Of a DNA stretch of 64,000 bases, positions 44,651 to 54,724 are shown piece by piece. The notes under the pieces were generated by a model. It worked only from the letters and a program-made list of their open reading frames with translations. It was not told the DNA's origin and made no database searches. Both the position numbers and the translations under genes were made by a program. Within the stretch, counting starts at the first letter, position 1. The number at the start of each line of letters is the position of its first letter. The stretch comes from Hsuehochloa calcarea (Eukaryota; Streptophyta; Magnoliopsida; Poales; Poaceae), in contig CM070603.1 of assembly GCA_036346395.1 (NCBI GenBank), positions 25,949,045-26,013,044 on the forward strand, written 5' to 3'.

Positions 44651-47600
44651 CGTCATCTGAAAGCCGTAGAGCGGGAGGTCAACCTAGCAGAGTCTCCGAT
44701 CAACATCAAGCCTTCAAGGTGGTCGGACACCGTAATCTCCTTCGGCAAAGAAGAATGCTCCGTCTCGTCGACTCGACCGGTAGGTTCTCTATTATAGTCG
44801 AGCCTACCATTAATAATTGTAAGGTCAATAGAGTATTGATAGATGGAGGTAGCTCTTTATATATTTTATTCTCGGGAGCTCTAGAAGAAATGTAGGTTCC
44901 TAAATCAAAGGTAAAGCCAGTAAAATATACCTTTCATGGCATAGTCCTTGGCTCTACCGCCAAACCGATAGGACAGGTGTCCTTACCGGTTATGTTCGGA
45001 AGTCCTGATAACTTCTGAACAGAAAATATTTCGTTTGACGTGGTTGATTTTGAGACCACATATAACGGGATCCTTGGTCATCCAGCTCTAGCAAAATTCA
45101 TGATAGCCACGCATTACGGTTATCAGAGTTTGAAGATGCCAGGACCAAAACGTGTCATCATGATTCGGGGAGATCAAAAGATGGCTTATGTCTGCGATCG
45201 AAGATCTTTAGAACTGGTCGACGAGCTTCCGACTAGAAATACTGACTCTTCTGCGATGCAGGTCAAGCACTCCAAACCAAAATTGACATCCAAACCCTCC
45301 GATCAGACAAAAGAAATGCTACTCGACAAAGACGCTTCTCCGAAAGACGCCAGGCCGGGAGACACCGACAGGTCCGTTCCGAAGTTACTGATCGGAGAAG
45401 GGCTCAATCCTAAATAGGAAGAGTCGCTCGTCTCTTTCCTCCGAGCAAACGAGGACGTTTTCGCCTGGCAGGCGTCCGACATGCCCGGAGTCCCCAGGGG
45501 AGTGATCGAGTACAGGCTGGCTCTCCAACCTGACAAAAAACCGGTCAAGCATAAGCTAATGCGTTTTGCACATGACCGGAAGGAAGCAATCCAGTCGGAG
45601 ATTGACAAGCTCCTCGAAGCTGGATTTATTCGTGAAGTCCATCACCCTCAGTGGCTTGCCAATCTTGTAATGGTTAAAAAGAATAATGGGAAATGATGAA
45701 TGTGTATAGACTTCACAGATCTTAATAAAGCTTGTCCGAAGGATGATTTTCCCCTTCCTCGCATTGATCAACTAGTAGACTCCACCTCCGGGTGCGAGTT
45801 ACTGAGTTTTTTAGATGCATATTCAGGGTACCACCTGATAAACATGAGTAAAGAAGATGAGGAGAAAACTTCCTTCATCACTCCATATGGCACTTACTGT
45901 TATGTTAAGATGCCTTTTGGTCTCAAAAATGCTGGAGCAACTTTTCAAAGGTAAATGCGGAAAACTTTCAGCCCGCAGGTAGGTCAAAATTTAGAAGCCT
46001 ATGTGGATGACTTGGTTGTGAAAAGCATCAACACAGGCGATCATATCCTTGGCCTACTAGAAACTTTCAACAATTTGAGAAGACATAACCTCAAGTTGAA
46101 TCCGGAGAAATGTGTGTTCGGGTTTTCGCTGGAAAGCTTCTTGGTTTCCTAGTTTCGGCTAGAGGTATCGAAGCAAATCCCGCTAAGATAATGGCCATCA
46201 ATCAGATGTGTCCCCCGACAACAAAGAAAGAGGTCCAAAAGCTAACCGGGTGTATAGCAACGCTAAGTCGTTTCATAGCCAGGTTAGGTGAGCAGGGATT
46301 ACCTTTCTTTAAACTTCTTCGGAAGCATGGGAGTTTTGAGTAGACGAAAGAAGCCAACGAAACCTTTGAAAAACTCAAAGAGTACCTTGGAAGCGCCCGG
46401 TCTTAGTCTACCCAAGACTGGAAGAAACACTATTGATTTACGTGGCTGCAACGCCATAGGCTGTCAGCGGTGTATTGGTTGTAGAACGTGAAAACGTTCA
46501 ATGACCAGTATATTACGTAAGCGAAGTCTTACATGGACCAAAGGAAAGATATCCACATGCACAAAAGTTGCTCTATGGTCTCCTTATGGCTTCAAGGAAA
46601 CTAAGGTATTACTTTCAGGCCCACAAAGTGGTCGTACCTACAGGATATCCCCTAGGTCAAGTCCTTGGAAACAGGGAATCATAAGAACGAATAGCAAAAT
46701 GGGCAGTTGAACTAGGGACGTTCGACCTCCATTTTATCTCACGAACAGCTATAAAGTCTCAGGCAATAGCAGAATTCATTGCCAAATGGACAAATCCAGA
46801 ACCTAAGCAGGGGCTCGAGTACGAGCACCACGACGAGTGGACAATGTACTTTGACGGTTCATTAATGCTAAAAGGATCGGGGGCTGGAGTCGTCTTGATA
46901 TCCCCTACTGGCGAACACATTAAGTACGCCATCTAGTTTAACTTTCCCGCTACTAACAATGTAGCAGAATATGAAGTTTTGCTGGCAGGACTTCGAGCAG
47001 CTCATTCGCTCGGGATTCGCAAATTACTAGTGAAAGGCGGTTCTCAACTAGTAGCGAATCAAGTAGGGAAAGAGTATCAATGCTCAAGTACCAAGATGTC
47101 TTCTTATCTGACGGAAGTACGAAAACTCGAAAAGCACTTCTTCGGTTTTCAGATCCAACATATTCCTAGAAAGGAAAACTTTCTAGCAGATCAATTGGCA
47201 CAGATGGCCTCCACAAGGTCAACCGTCCCGCCGGTAGTTTTTCTTGAGCAACTCGATTCACCCTCGGTAGTCGAGCCTTTCGAGAACATCAATGGCTCAC
47301 ATCAGGTCAATCCAATTGATTTTGGTCACATAGATACTCCACAGATCGGTGACGATCATGGTAGAGATTGAATGACATCGATCTATAATTATCTTCAGCA
47401 TGACTTAATTCCAGAAGATGATGTAGAGGCTGATCGTATAGCACGAAAAGCCAAATCATACACTTTAATTGAATGTACCTTGTATAAACGAGGATCTCAT
47501 GGAGTGTTGATGATATGCATATCTCACTAGGATGTCATTAAGTTGCTAACCGAAATTCATGGAGGGGCCTGTGGAGCACGTTATTCCTACAGAACATTGG

Positions 47601-48601
47601 TCGGTAAAGCCTTTAGGTAAGGATACTATTGGCCAACTGCCCTTCATGATGCAAAAGAGCTCGTGACGAAGTGCGTACAATGTCAGTTTCATAGCCGACA
47701 AGTACATCAGCCGGCACAAGCTCTGCAAACAATTCCTCTTTCTTGGCCTTTTGCAACATGGGGACTAGACATTCTGGGATATTTCCCAAGAGCACCGGGG
47801 CTTCGAATTCCTTTTTGTCATAATTGACACGTTTACAAAGTGGATTGAAGCCGAGCTAGTTGTTAAAACTACAACTGAGGCTGCTAAGAGGTTCCTCGCA
47901 AGAAACGTGAATACACGATTTGGTGTACCCAGTCATATAATCACGGAAAATGGTACCCAGTTCTCCAGCGGCAATTTCCAGGAGTTCTGCGATGACCTGG
48001 GTATCAAAGTCCATTTCGCTTCAATTGCTCATCCGCAGAGTAACGAGAGCAGTTGAGCATGCCAATGGTATCATAATGCAGGGAGTCAAACGCCGAGTAT
48101 TTGACTAGTTAATAAAACGGTCAGGAGCTTGGGTTCAAGAACTTCCTTCTGTTTTATGGGCTGTTCGTACGACGACCAGTCGTGCGACCGGTGAAACACT
48201 ATTTTTTTAGTCTATGGAGCCGAAGCCATGCTTCCTCCATAACTAAAAATTGGTTCTGCTCGCACTGATTGTTTTGATGAAAACGATCAGGAAGAAAGAC
48301 GACTCGATGATGTCAATTTCAGGAACGACGAAAGCAAGCCTTATTGCGTTTGGCAATCTATCAACAAGCCATGTGAAGGTACCACAGTCATAAGGTGCAA
48401 CCTCGCAGCCTAGCTGTAGGTGATTTGGTTCTCAGAAAAATTCAGAACCAAGTAAATCACAACAAACTTTCTCCCAAGTGGGAAGGTCCTTACACTGTGG
48501 TCGAAGTCACCAGACCAAGTTCAGTACGATTAGCCATGTCAGACGACAGGGTTTTGTCCAATTCTTGGAATATTGACCAACTACGTAAGTTTTTCGTTTA
48601 A
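44651..48601 (+). pseudogene. Tat pol: protease-RT-RNase H-integrase
   Basis: Protease around 44810 (VNRVLIDGGSSLYILF). RT 45480-46340 with EAGFIREVHHPQWLANLVMV, CIDFTDLNKACPKDDFPLPR, SFLDAYSGYHLI, MPFGLKNAGATFQR and catalytic AYVDDLVVKS. RNase H 46840-47240 with MYFDGSLMLKGSGAGVVLIS and NNVAEYEVLLAGLRAAHSLG; the usual catalytic GDSQL reads GGSQL here. Integrase 47540-48400 is recognisable from GGACGARYSYRTLVGKAF, CVQCQFHSRQVHQPA and PFATWGLDILG but heavily frameshifted. The C-terminal tail LVLRKIQNQVNHNKLSPKWE to WNIDQLRKFFV ends at 48601. Stops and shifts in all domains. Confidence 0.85.
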
Positions 48602-49400
48602 TTTTCATTTCATTTCCATTCAGTTTAATAAATAAATCAATTCAAAAGCAAGTGATGTTATTTATATGACAGAGCATAGCTCTGGTCGACTGCAATTCAT
48701 ATGCTTAAGAGTATGGAGATTATATTTTTATTTTTAAAATTATGGTCTATACTCTTGTTTGGCTACTGGTCGGGACACGGAAAACCTCCTAGTCGAAGTC
48801 TCTCCTTTTTCACATGTGGTTCCTCCCACCGGAAGGAGCTTCCTAGCGACGACCCTTTTCTTACGATCCTCGCTGCCAATCGGACTAGAGCATGAACACG
48901 TATTGCGAAATACAATCTATATCTTCATTTCTTAGCAAGTTCATTCCGACCAGCGTTGAGCATTGCATAGAAATAAAACCACATCTCGTTTATTATATAT
49001 GTCTTTGCATATAATTTCCTCTTGTCAAAGAAAAATTGTCTTTTTTCTTCCGACCATATATTGTCTTAGTAAGTACTTTGATTACGAAAAACAGATTTAA
49101 ACCTAGCCGAAACCTAACACTGGTTCCGACCAAAAAGGTTTCCGAGTATTATCACGATCAGTTTTTTCAACAATAAGTACATACTTTCAAACAATGGTTG
49201 AGACTTAAGTTCATATTCTTGGCCTACTGCTTATATAGTAAATGTCTTCTACTATAAAATAGTCGGGGGCTAGATAATATATGAATTCCGTAAGTCGGCC
49301 GAATGAACAAAAGATCATTGATAAGAGAAAGGTAAGTTTTTACACATTTTTTTTGCATACTCTCTCTCTATATTTTTTGCAGGGTTATTTACTACTAGAG
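48602..49400. other. Non-coding part between pol and antisense gene
   Basis: A/T-rich. It contains TAGTCGGGGGCTAG at about 49260, close to the polypurine block TTCGGGGGCTAG that precedes the 3' LTR at 52571. No other features. Confidence 0.5.
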
Positions 49401-49411
49401 ATTGCCCTCCG

Positions 49412-52248
49412 TTAGTCGCTGCTGGATGGAGATCCGACCTCCATTTCTTCTGCAACCTTGTCTCCAAAAGGTTTAACTTCCTTGAGAAACTTGGTCGCCT
49501 CCTCAGGCAAGAAGTTAAAGTCTTCTTCAATAACTTGAAGATTGGTAGAGGGGTCGGACGCCTTCAGTTTTGCCAAAGCAAGACTAACTCCACTAGCAAT
49601 AGATTCCTTTACGGACTGGGCGTAATTATCTCTTGTAGTTTTGAGCAAGCCCTTAAGGTCCTCCAAAAGATGGCCAAGGTAATTTACCTTTTCCATTGGA
49701 TCACTTAAGGAAGGCAACGATGATCCTGATCCCATATCAAAGATCATTTTGTTGAGTGCAGTAATCTTTAAGTCAAGATTAAGCATGATTGATGCCCCTT
49801 GTCCTGCTCAAATTCCAAAGCTTTCTTTGCTTTTGTTAAAACTTGATTTTGTTCTGCATAAGCAGAACAAATATTAGGCTAAAAAGGATCAGAAGAGATA
49901 CTAAGTCAAGTCTACGACTAAGTTACCTTCGGCTTTCTTCCTGGATTTTTCCAGGTATTTTTCAAGTATGGTCGTCAAGTTTCGATCGACTGGTTTTTAG
50001 CTTGAATTTCCTCTTCAAGCTTTATTCTTCTAGCTTTTTCAGCCAAAGCTTCTTCTTTTATTTTCTCCAAATCTATCAAATTTGATAAGGGAGAATAGTT
50101 AAAGGAAGAAAGGAAAGTCTGGAAAAAACAAATTAAGAAGAAAGTTCTTACTTTCTAGTTCGGTGTTTTTTGCTCTAGATTCTTAATCGATCGGTCAGTC
50201 CTCCGATCGCAACAAAATTTTCAACCATATGCTGCATGGATAGCATTTTTTCTTTAAGTTTCTTGTGAACTTCAAGGAAAACTATAAGAATGGTTTATGA
50301 CACTTACTTGAATTGCCACATCATTATAATCGGCAAAAATCTTATCAGGATTCGCCTTTGCAAGATGATCTGATACTCTCCTCCAAGCATCATCATGCTC
50401 CTTATCCTCGATAAAACGAGGAGAGAAAGGGAACTTATTAGTCTGGGAGAAGTTTCTTTCAGAAGTTGGAATCTCTTGTATATCTGCAGAGATGCCTACC
50501 TCCGCTGACGGAGTAACAATCACCACAGGATTCAAATCGGATTCCAACACTGAAGCGGGCTCGGGGGCTTCCCTAACCACTTCCTCAGTCAGGATTTCTT
50601 GCCTGAGGAAAGCTCTGGTCGGAGGTGCCCTCAATCACCTGACCCGCTGGAATAACCTGATCGGGAACCACTGAGACTCCAACAGTCTGCGCAAAGAAAA
50701 GGAAGTTTCAGAGTTCAAGTTCGCCAAGGATATAAAAGGTACGCGTTCATATGATAATTTCATTTACAATATACCAAGTTATCTTTTTTATCTTGACTCT
50801 GAAGCGCGCTGGCTTAAAGTCTGTAGCATTGGCTTTTCTTTTCTTTTCAATCAATTTTTTCAGTCTTGAACTAGTAGGGTTGTTTGTACCCTCTACATCC
50901 TTCAATAAACGATCAGATGTAATACTTTCAACCAACTGGTCGAGAGTAGAATCCCTGATCGTTGGATCAGAAGGTGTAGGTTCATTGGTCACCAAAGTAG
51001 TTGCTTCAACGGCCCTTGGCAAATCTTGAGCAACTGTATGGGACTCAATGACTACCGCCTGATTCAACAAACAAAGTTAGTCGGGTGATGAACATGTCTT
51101 TTCATCTAAGCTAAAGGTATTTCCTTCGGTTACCTACCTCTACACGATCACTAGTGATCATAAGGTTGGTCGGTTCGTCGATTGGCTCACAGGTCTCCGT
51201 GGCCTCATCAATTCTTAGACCAACCGACTATATATCAATGAGGATTTTTAGGTAAACACCGATCGGAAAAGATTGTAAAGATGAAAAATAATTATCATAC
51301 TTACCCAAAGTCTCTCAGCCCTCTCTTCAGCAGTAGTAACTGCTAAGATCAAAGGGAAACCAACCTTCTCATTAGGCTCTCCAACACAGATCATTCTGAT
51401 CCGGCTTCTGATTTCATCAGAAGACAAGGCTGTAACAAAAAGAGAGGTCTTAGGATTATAAAAGCATTTAACCAAAAAAATGCTGGTCGGATTCTTACTA
51501 GAACTTACCTTCCCTAGAGTCCTTGGTCGCATCATCACGGCCAATATACCAGAGCATCGAATGAGCTCTGGCCTTCAAAGGGTTGATTCTCCGCATGGAG
51601 AAGTCCCTCACCACGTGCCAGGAGGTTAAACCCCTGACACTCAGGAGATGGATGGCTTCAACCCATCTCCCAATTTCCCCTCCTTCTTCGAGGAGAAACG
51701 CCATTGCAGGTTCTCGATAGCCTTTTTACAGCTGTAATAAAGACCATCGCCCCGTGTAATCTTCATGTAAAACTAACTTTTCTTCCATGACGACCACGAA
51801 GACTTGGAGTACATTGGAATGTACTCCTCAGCCTTCCCGTCATGGAGACGCAAGGTGCACTCTCTGGGTGTACCGGTCGTCTTCTTCGCATTCACCAATC
51901 TGTAGTAGTACCTGAAGAGGTCCAGGGTTGCTGGAATTCCCAGGTACGCTTCGCAGAGGTAGACGAAGATGCTGAGGTTGGCTATGGCGTTGGAAGCCAG
52001 ATTGATCATTTCAACTCCATAATACTCCAAAACTTGAGAAATAAATGAGTGAACTGGAAGTCTGAACCCGCATTCGATATATGCTAGAAAAACTAAATTT
52101 CTCCATCCTCACCGCTTGGAGAATATTCCCCAAATGCTGATCTCTATAAGATCAGATTTCTGTCGGGTAATAGCCCAACCTTTTCCAAACTTTCAAGTTT
52201 CTTCTCACTCAGATCGGAGATCGACCAGTTGGTGATAAGATCTGACAT
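49412..52248 (-). pseudogene. Antisense extra ORF (Transposase_28-like gypsy-type)
   Basis: A minus-strand multi-exon gene inside the Tat element. From the ATG at 52246-52248 it reads MSDLITNWSISDLSEKKLES. After a frame change it continues VFLAYIECGFRLPVHSFISQ, VLEYYGVEMINLASNAIANL, SIFVYLCEAYLGIPATLDLF, CTLRLHDGKAEEYIPM, LTSWHVVRDFSMRRINPLKA and RAHSMLWYIGRDD. Splice-like sites (for example GTAAGT at about 51304) follow, then charged coiled-coil blocks, ending EEDFNFLPEEATKFLKEVKP and EEMEVGSPSSSD at 49412. The N-terminal domain matches the plant family called putative gypsy-type transposon; its role is unknown. At least one stop and one frameshift near its start. Confidence 0.7.
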
Positions 52249-52355
52249 GGTGATTTCTTTCGGGTGAAGAATTCAAAGGTGATCGGAGATGGTTTCTTGG
52301 AAGATGAAGAGGAAAGCAAAAGGTGTAGAAACCCTAATACCTGGTGCTAAGGGGC

Positions 52356-52363
52356 CTTTTATA
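52356..52363 (-). promoter_or_regulatory. TATA box of the antisense gene
   Basis: TATAAAAG on the minus strand, about 110 bp upstream of the ATG at 52248, in the context CGC-TATAAAAG-GCCCC. It would drive antisense transcription toward gag-pol. Confidence 0.6.
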
Positions 52364-52569
52364 GCGACAACACTGTAACTGCTTCTGGGAAAAGTCCAAT
52401 GAACAAAAATCCCTTTTGACCAGCGGACAAATAGTTCTTTCAACTTCCAAGGCAGTTTCTCAACTTTAAAAATGAATACGGACCACCTCGAATACCACGA
52501 CATTTAATGAGGGGTCTGCCCGATACGATTGCATCGGGAGTAAGCGTCCTTACGACCAATTCATTTAAA

Positions 52570-52583
52570 GTTCGGGGGCTAGC
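52570..52583 (+). promoter_or_regulatory. Polypurine tract of Tat element
   Basis: GTTCGGGGGCTAGC immediately before the 3' LTR (52584). The G-run is the likely plus-strand primer. Confidence 0.6.
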
Positions 52584-53234
52584 CGACGAGGATTAAAACA
52601 TCTATTTATTATTTAAAAGACCATACGTCTTCGTGGTCGTAACCCCTAAGGCTAATGACCTCACTGGTCGTGTGGATTCCAAAGGTTATACAATATCTAA
52701 CCTGGTTGGAAAAGGTTCTCAACCTTGTCTCCGACCAGTCAAAAGCTTTCAAAACCTTGAATTGATATTTGGATCTAGCGCCAAATATATCCCTTACCAT
52801 GTGAAGAATGGGATATGTGCTGTATATCTCATACCACGCGACGATACGTAACTCTAAGACACATGAATACGGTTAATGGCTCACTGACATATAACCGTAC
52901 GGTAGTTGATACATTATCAACTGACGTCTCTCTTCGACTAGTCGCGTTGCTTCCCGAACAGACGTCTCTTCCAGAGATAACTGCCAACCCTTCATCAACT
53001 ACATAAGGAGGACTGTGGACTGAAGTGAAGGTGGGCGGAACAGTGAAGATCATTTGGGAAACACTCTCGGAAGAGCATTGTATTCTCGAATTAGTCTTTA
53101 GTCTAGGTTACATATACTCATTGTAATATCCAGTTTATAGCAATAAAGAGCAGCCTCATTACTTTCCAGAAGATATACACCATTTTCTTCTTTCTTTTCA
53201 TATATTCATAAGATCGGCGATTTGATCGTCGACA
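52584..53234 (+). repeat. 3' LTR of Tat element
   Basis: Same 651-bp length as the 5' LTR. The terminal TG has mutated to CG (CGACGAGGATTAAAAC); it ends GTCGACA. Confidence 0.9.
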
Positions 53235-53239
53235 GACAT

Positions 53240-53479
53240 CATTCGTATCTGACTCTGACTCCCAGGGGAAAAAATATAATACGAAATGAGCAATATCCGT
53301 CTGTATATCAATTAATATAAGGAAAATTTCTTGTAAATTCACTTAGGAACATGATAACACATAGGTGGTTTGTTCTATTTGAGTAGGCAGATGATACTGA
53401 GTGTTTTTTCCTTCGACGTCTCAACGATTAGTTTCTCCGTGTTCGTTCTGATTGCACTCCAACTGTTCAATATCATATG
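53240..53479. other. Right part of split MITE and spacer
   Basis: CATTCGTATCTGACTCTGAC and GAAATGAGCAATATCCGTC match the interior of the MITE at 53480-53666 and continue the piece at 41520-41604. The rest (about 53320-53479) is unassigned; it contains GTTCTGATTGCACTCCAAC, which is MITE-end-like. Confidence 0.5.
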
Positions 53480-53666
53480 TAGGGATGCAAACGAAGCGGA
53501 TAATTTCTGTCCGATCGACCGACCAAAGGCTCACGGATCGAATACGAGATGAAGAAATGAGTATCTGATATTATCTGTGTCCGACTCAGACTCCGAGAAA
53601 AAAAAAATACAGAATAAAATACATGATGAGCAATATTCGTCCATATCCGCTTTGATTACACTCCTA
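53480..53666. mobile_element. hAT-like MITE
   Basis: The left end TAGGGATGCAAACGAAGCGG and the right end (reverse complement TAGGAGTGTAATCAAAGCGG) form imperfect inverted repeats. Interior: GATAATTTCTGTCCGATCG and GTGTCCGACTCAGACTCCGA. No clear 8-bp target duplication was seen. About 187 bp, non-coding. Confidence 0.6.
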
Positions 53667-54555
53667 CGTTAGGTTGTAGCCAACTAGGGCAAACACATGC
53701 TAGTGGATCTCTCCTTTTTAATAAAAATAAATAAGAGAGTACGTAGAGTGGGCACCACTCACGCACTTCTGCATACGTCCACTGCACAAGCTAAGAATTT
53801 CACGGAGGCCCAATACCTCACGAAACGCGAGCAGTGGTTCTCAATATTGTTTCTCAAAATTGTTTGTCAACCTTATTCATGTCCCTGAACATGAGTATTA
53901 TAGTTCGGCAGAGATAGTTAATTTAATATTGTCACTTAGCTTTGTCTGTAAGCTCAACGTCACTTAGGTTTGTCTGCAAGCTCAACGTCGAAACTGGACG
54001 AGGCTCGGAAACTTGCCTGATTGTTTCACTTATTCGTGCCAAATCAGTGCCAGCGAAGCTTGCTATTCTCATGTTCTTACGAACTGAACTGTTTGTCGTG
54101 AACTTCTCCCGTTTCAAATCGGACCTATCTTTGAAAAGAGGCAAGTGAAATACTTTGCTCTTTTAAAAAAGCCGGATATATAATTTGTAGCAAACCCCAA
54201 GATGTCCCTCAAAATTATACCGCAAATTTTGAAACAAAAAAAAAAAAACGCAGCCTGTTTGCTTGATGGGCCCCAAGCCCCCTAACACGCAATTTTTCTC
54301 AGTGAAACCAAATTAATTGTTGGCTCCCAATGGGCCAAACCGTCAATTTGGGGCTGGAATCAGGCCGTCGCCGGCGCGGATGCTTGTTCGGGGAACCCGT
54401 CTTCTACCCGCGCGCACGTCTCGATCGATACCCTCACCGACATCGCCGGAATCCGGCGCCGCCGCCGGCGACCACCTCCCCTTCCCTCGCGACCCTGTTT
54501 TCAAATGCGACCGCCACGCCTTCCCAAGTCGCAAACGGCGGTGGCGTGTACGGCC
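53667..54555. other. Upstream intergenic region of the host gene
   Basis: No coding signal. It includes a 28-bp tandem pair (53931-53958 and 53959-53986, GTCACTTAGCTTTGTCTGTA type) and becomes GC-rich after 54340, as grass promoters and 5' regions often do. Frames at 54317-54746 are GC-rich artefacts overlapping the promoter. Confidence 0.5.
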
Positions 54556-54724
54556 TACGTGGCCTCGCCCCCGCCTCCGCTTCCTCCACCACCACGTGTC
54601 CGCTTCCCATCCACACCACTCCCACTTGGACAATTCCACCTATATACTATTTACTTTGCTTCGCCACAAATTTCCCCCCCACATTTGCGTGCGTTTCGTC
54701 TCGCAGTAAGCTCGTAGCGCGACC
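54556..54724 (+). promoter_or_regulatory. Core promoter and 5' leader of DUF1475 gene
   Basis: A G-box CACGTG at 54593-54598 and an ACGTGG core near 54558 lie upstream of a TATA element TATATA at 54641-54646, 79 bp before the ATG. The leader sequence ends GCGACCATGGCG, a good plant start context. A G-box suggests bZIP/bHLH control, but this is inference from the motif alone. Confidence 0.55.

Larger units (their letters stand above)
41605..53234 (+). mobile_element. Tat-lineage Ty3/gypsy element with antisense gene
   Basis: Two 651-bp LTRs (41605-42255 and 52584-53234) and an exact target duplication GACAT (41600-41604 and 53235-53239) define a full 11.6-kb element. The order is LTR, primer site, gag, protease, RT, RNase H, integrase, then a 4-kb region carrying a minus-strand gene, polypurine tract, LTR. 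This gag-pol style plus antisense extra ORF is typical of Tat-lineage (Retand/RIRE2-like) elements. Numerous stops mean no functional polyprotein. The LTRs differ at about 15 sites in the first 230 bp by eye, mostly transitions. Confidence 0.9.
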
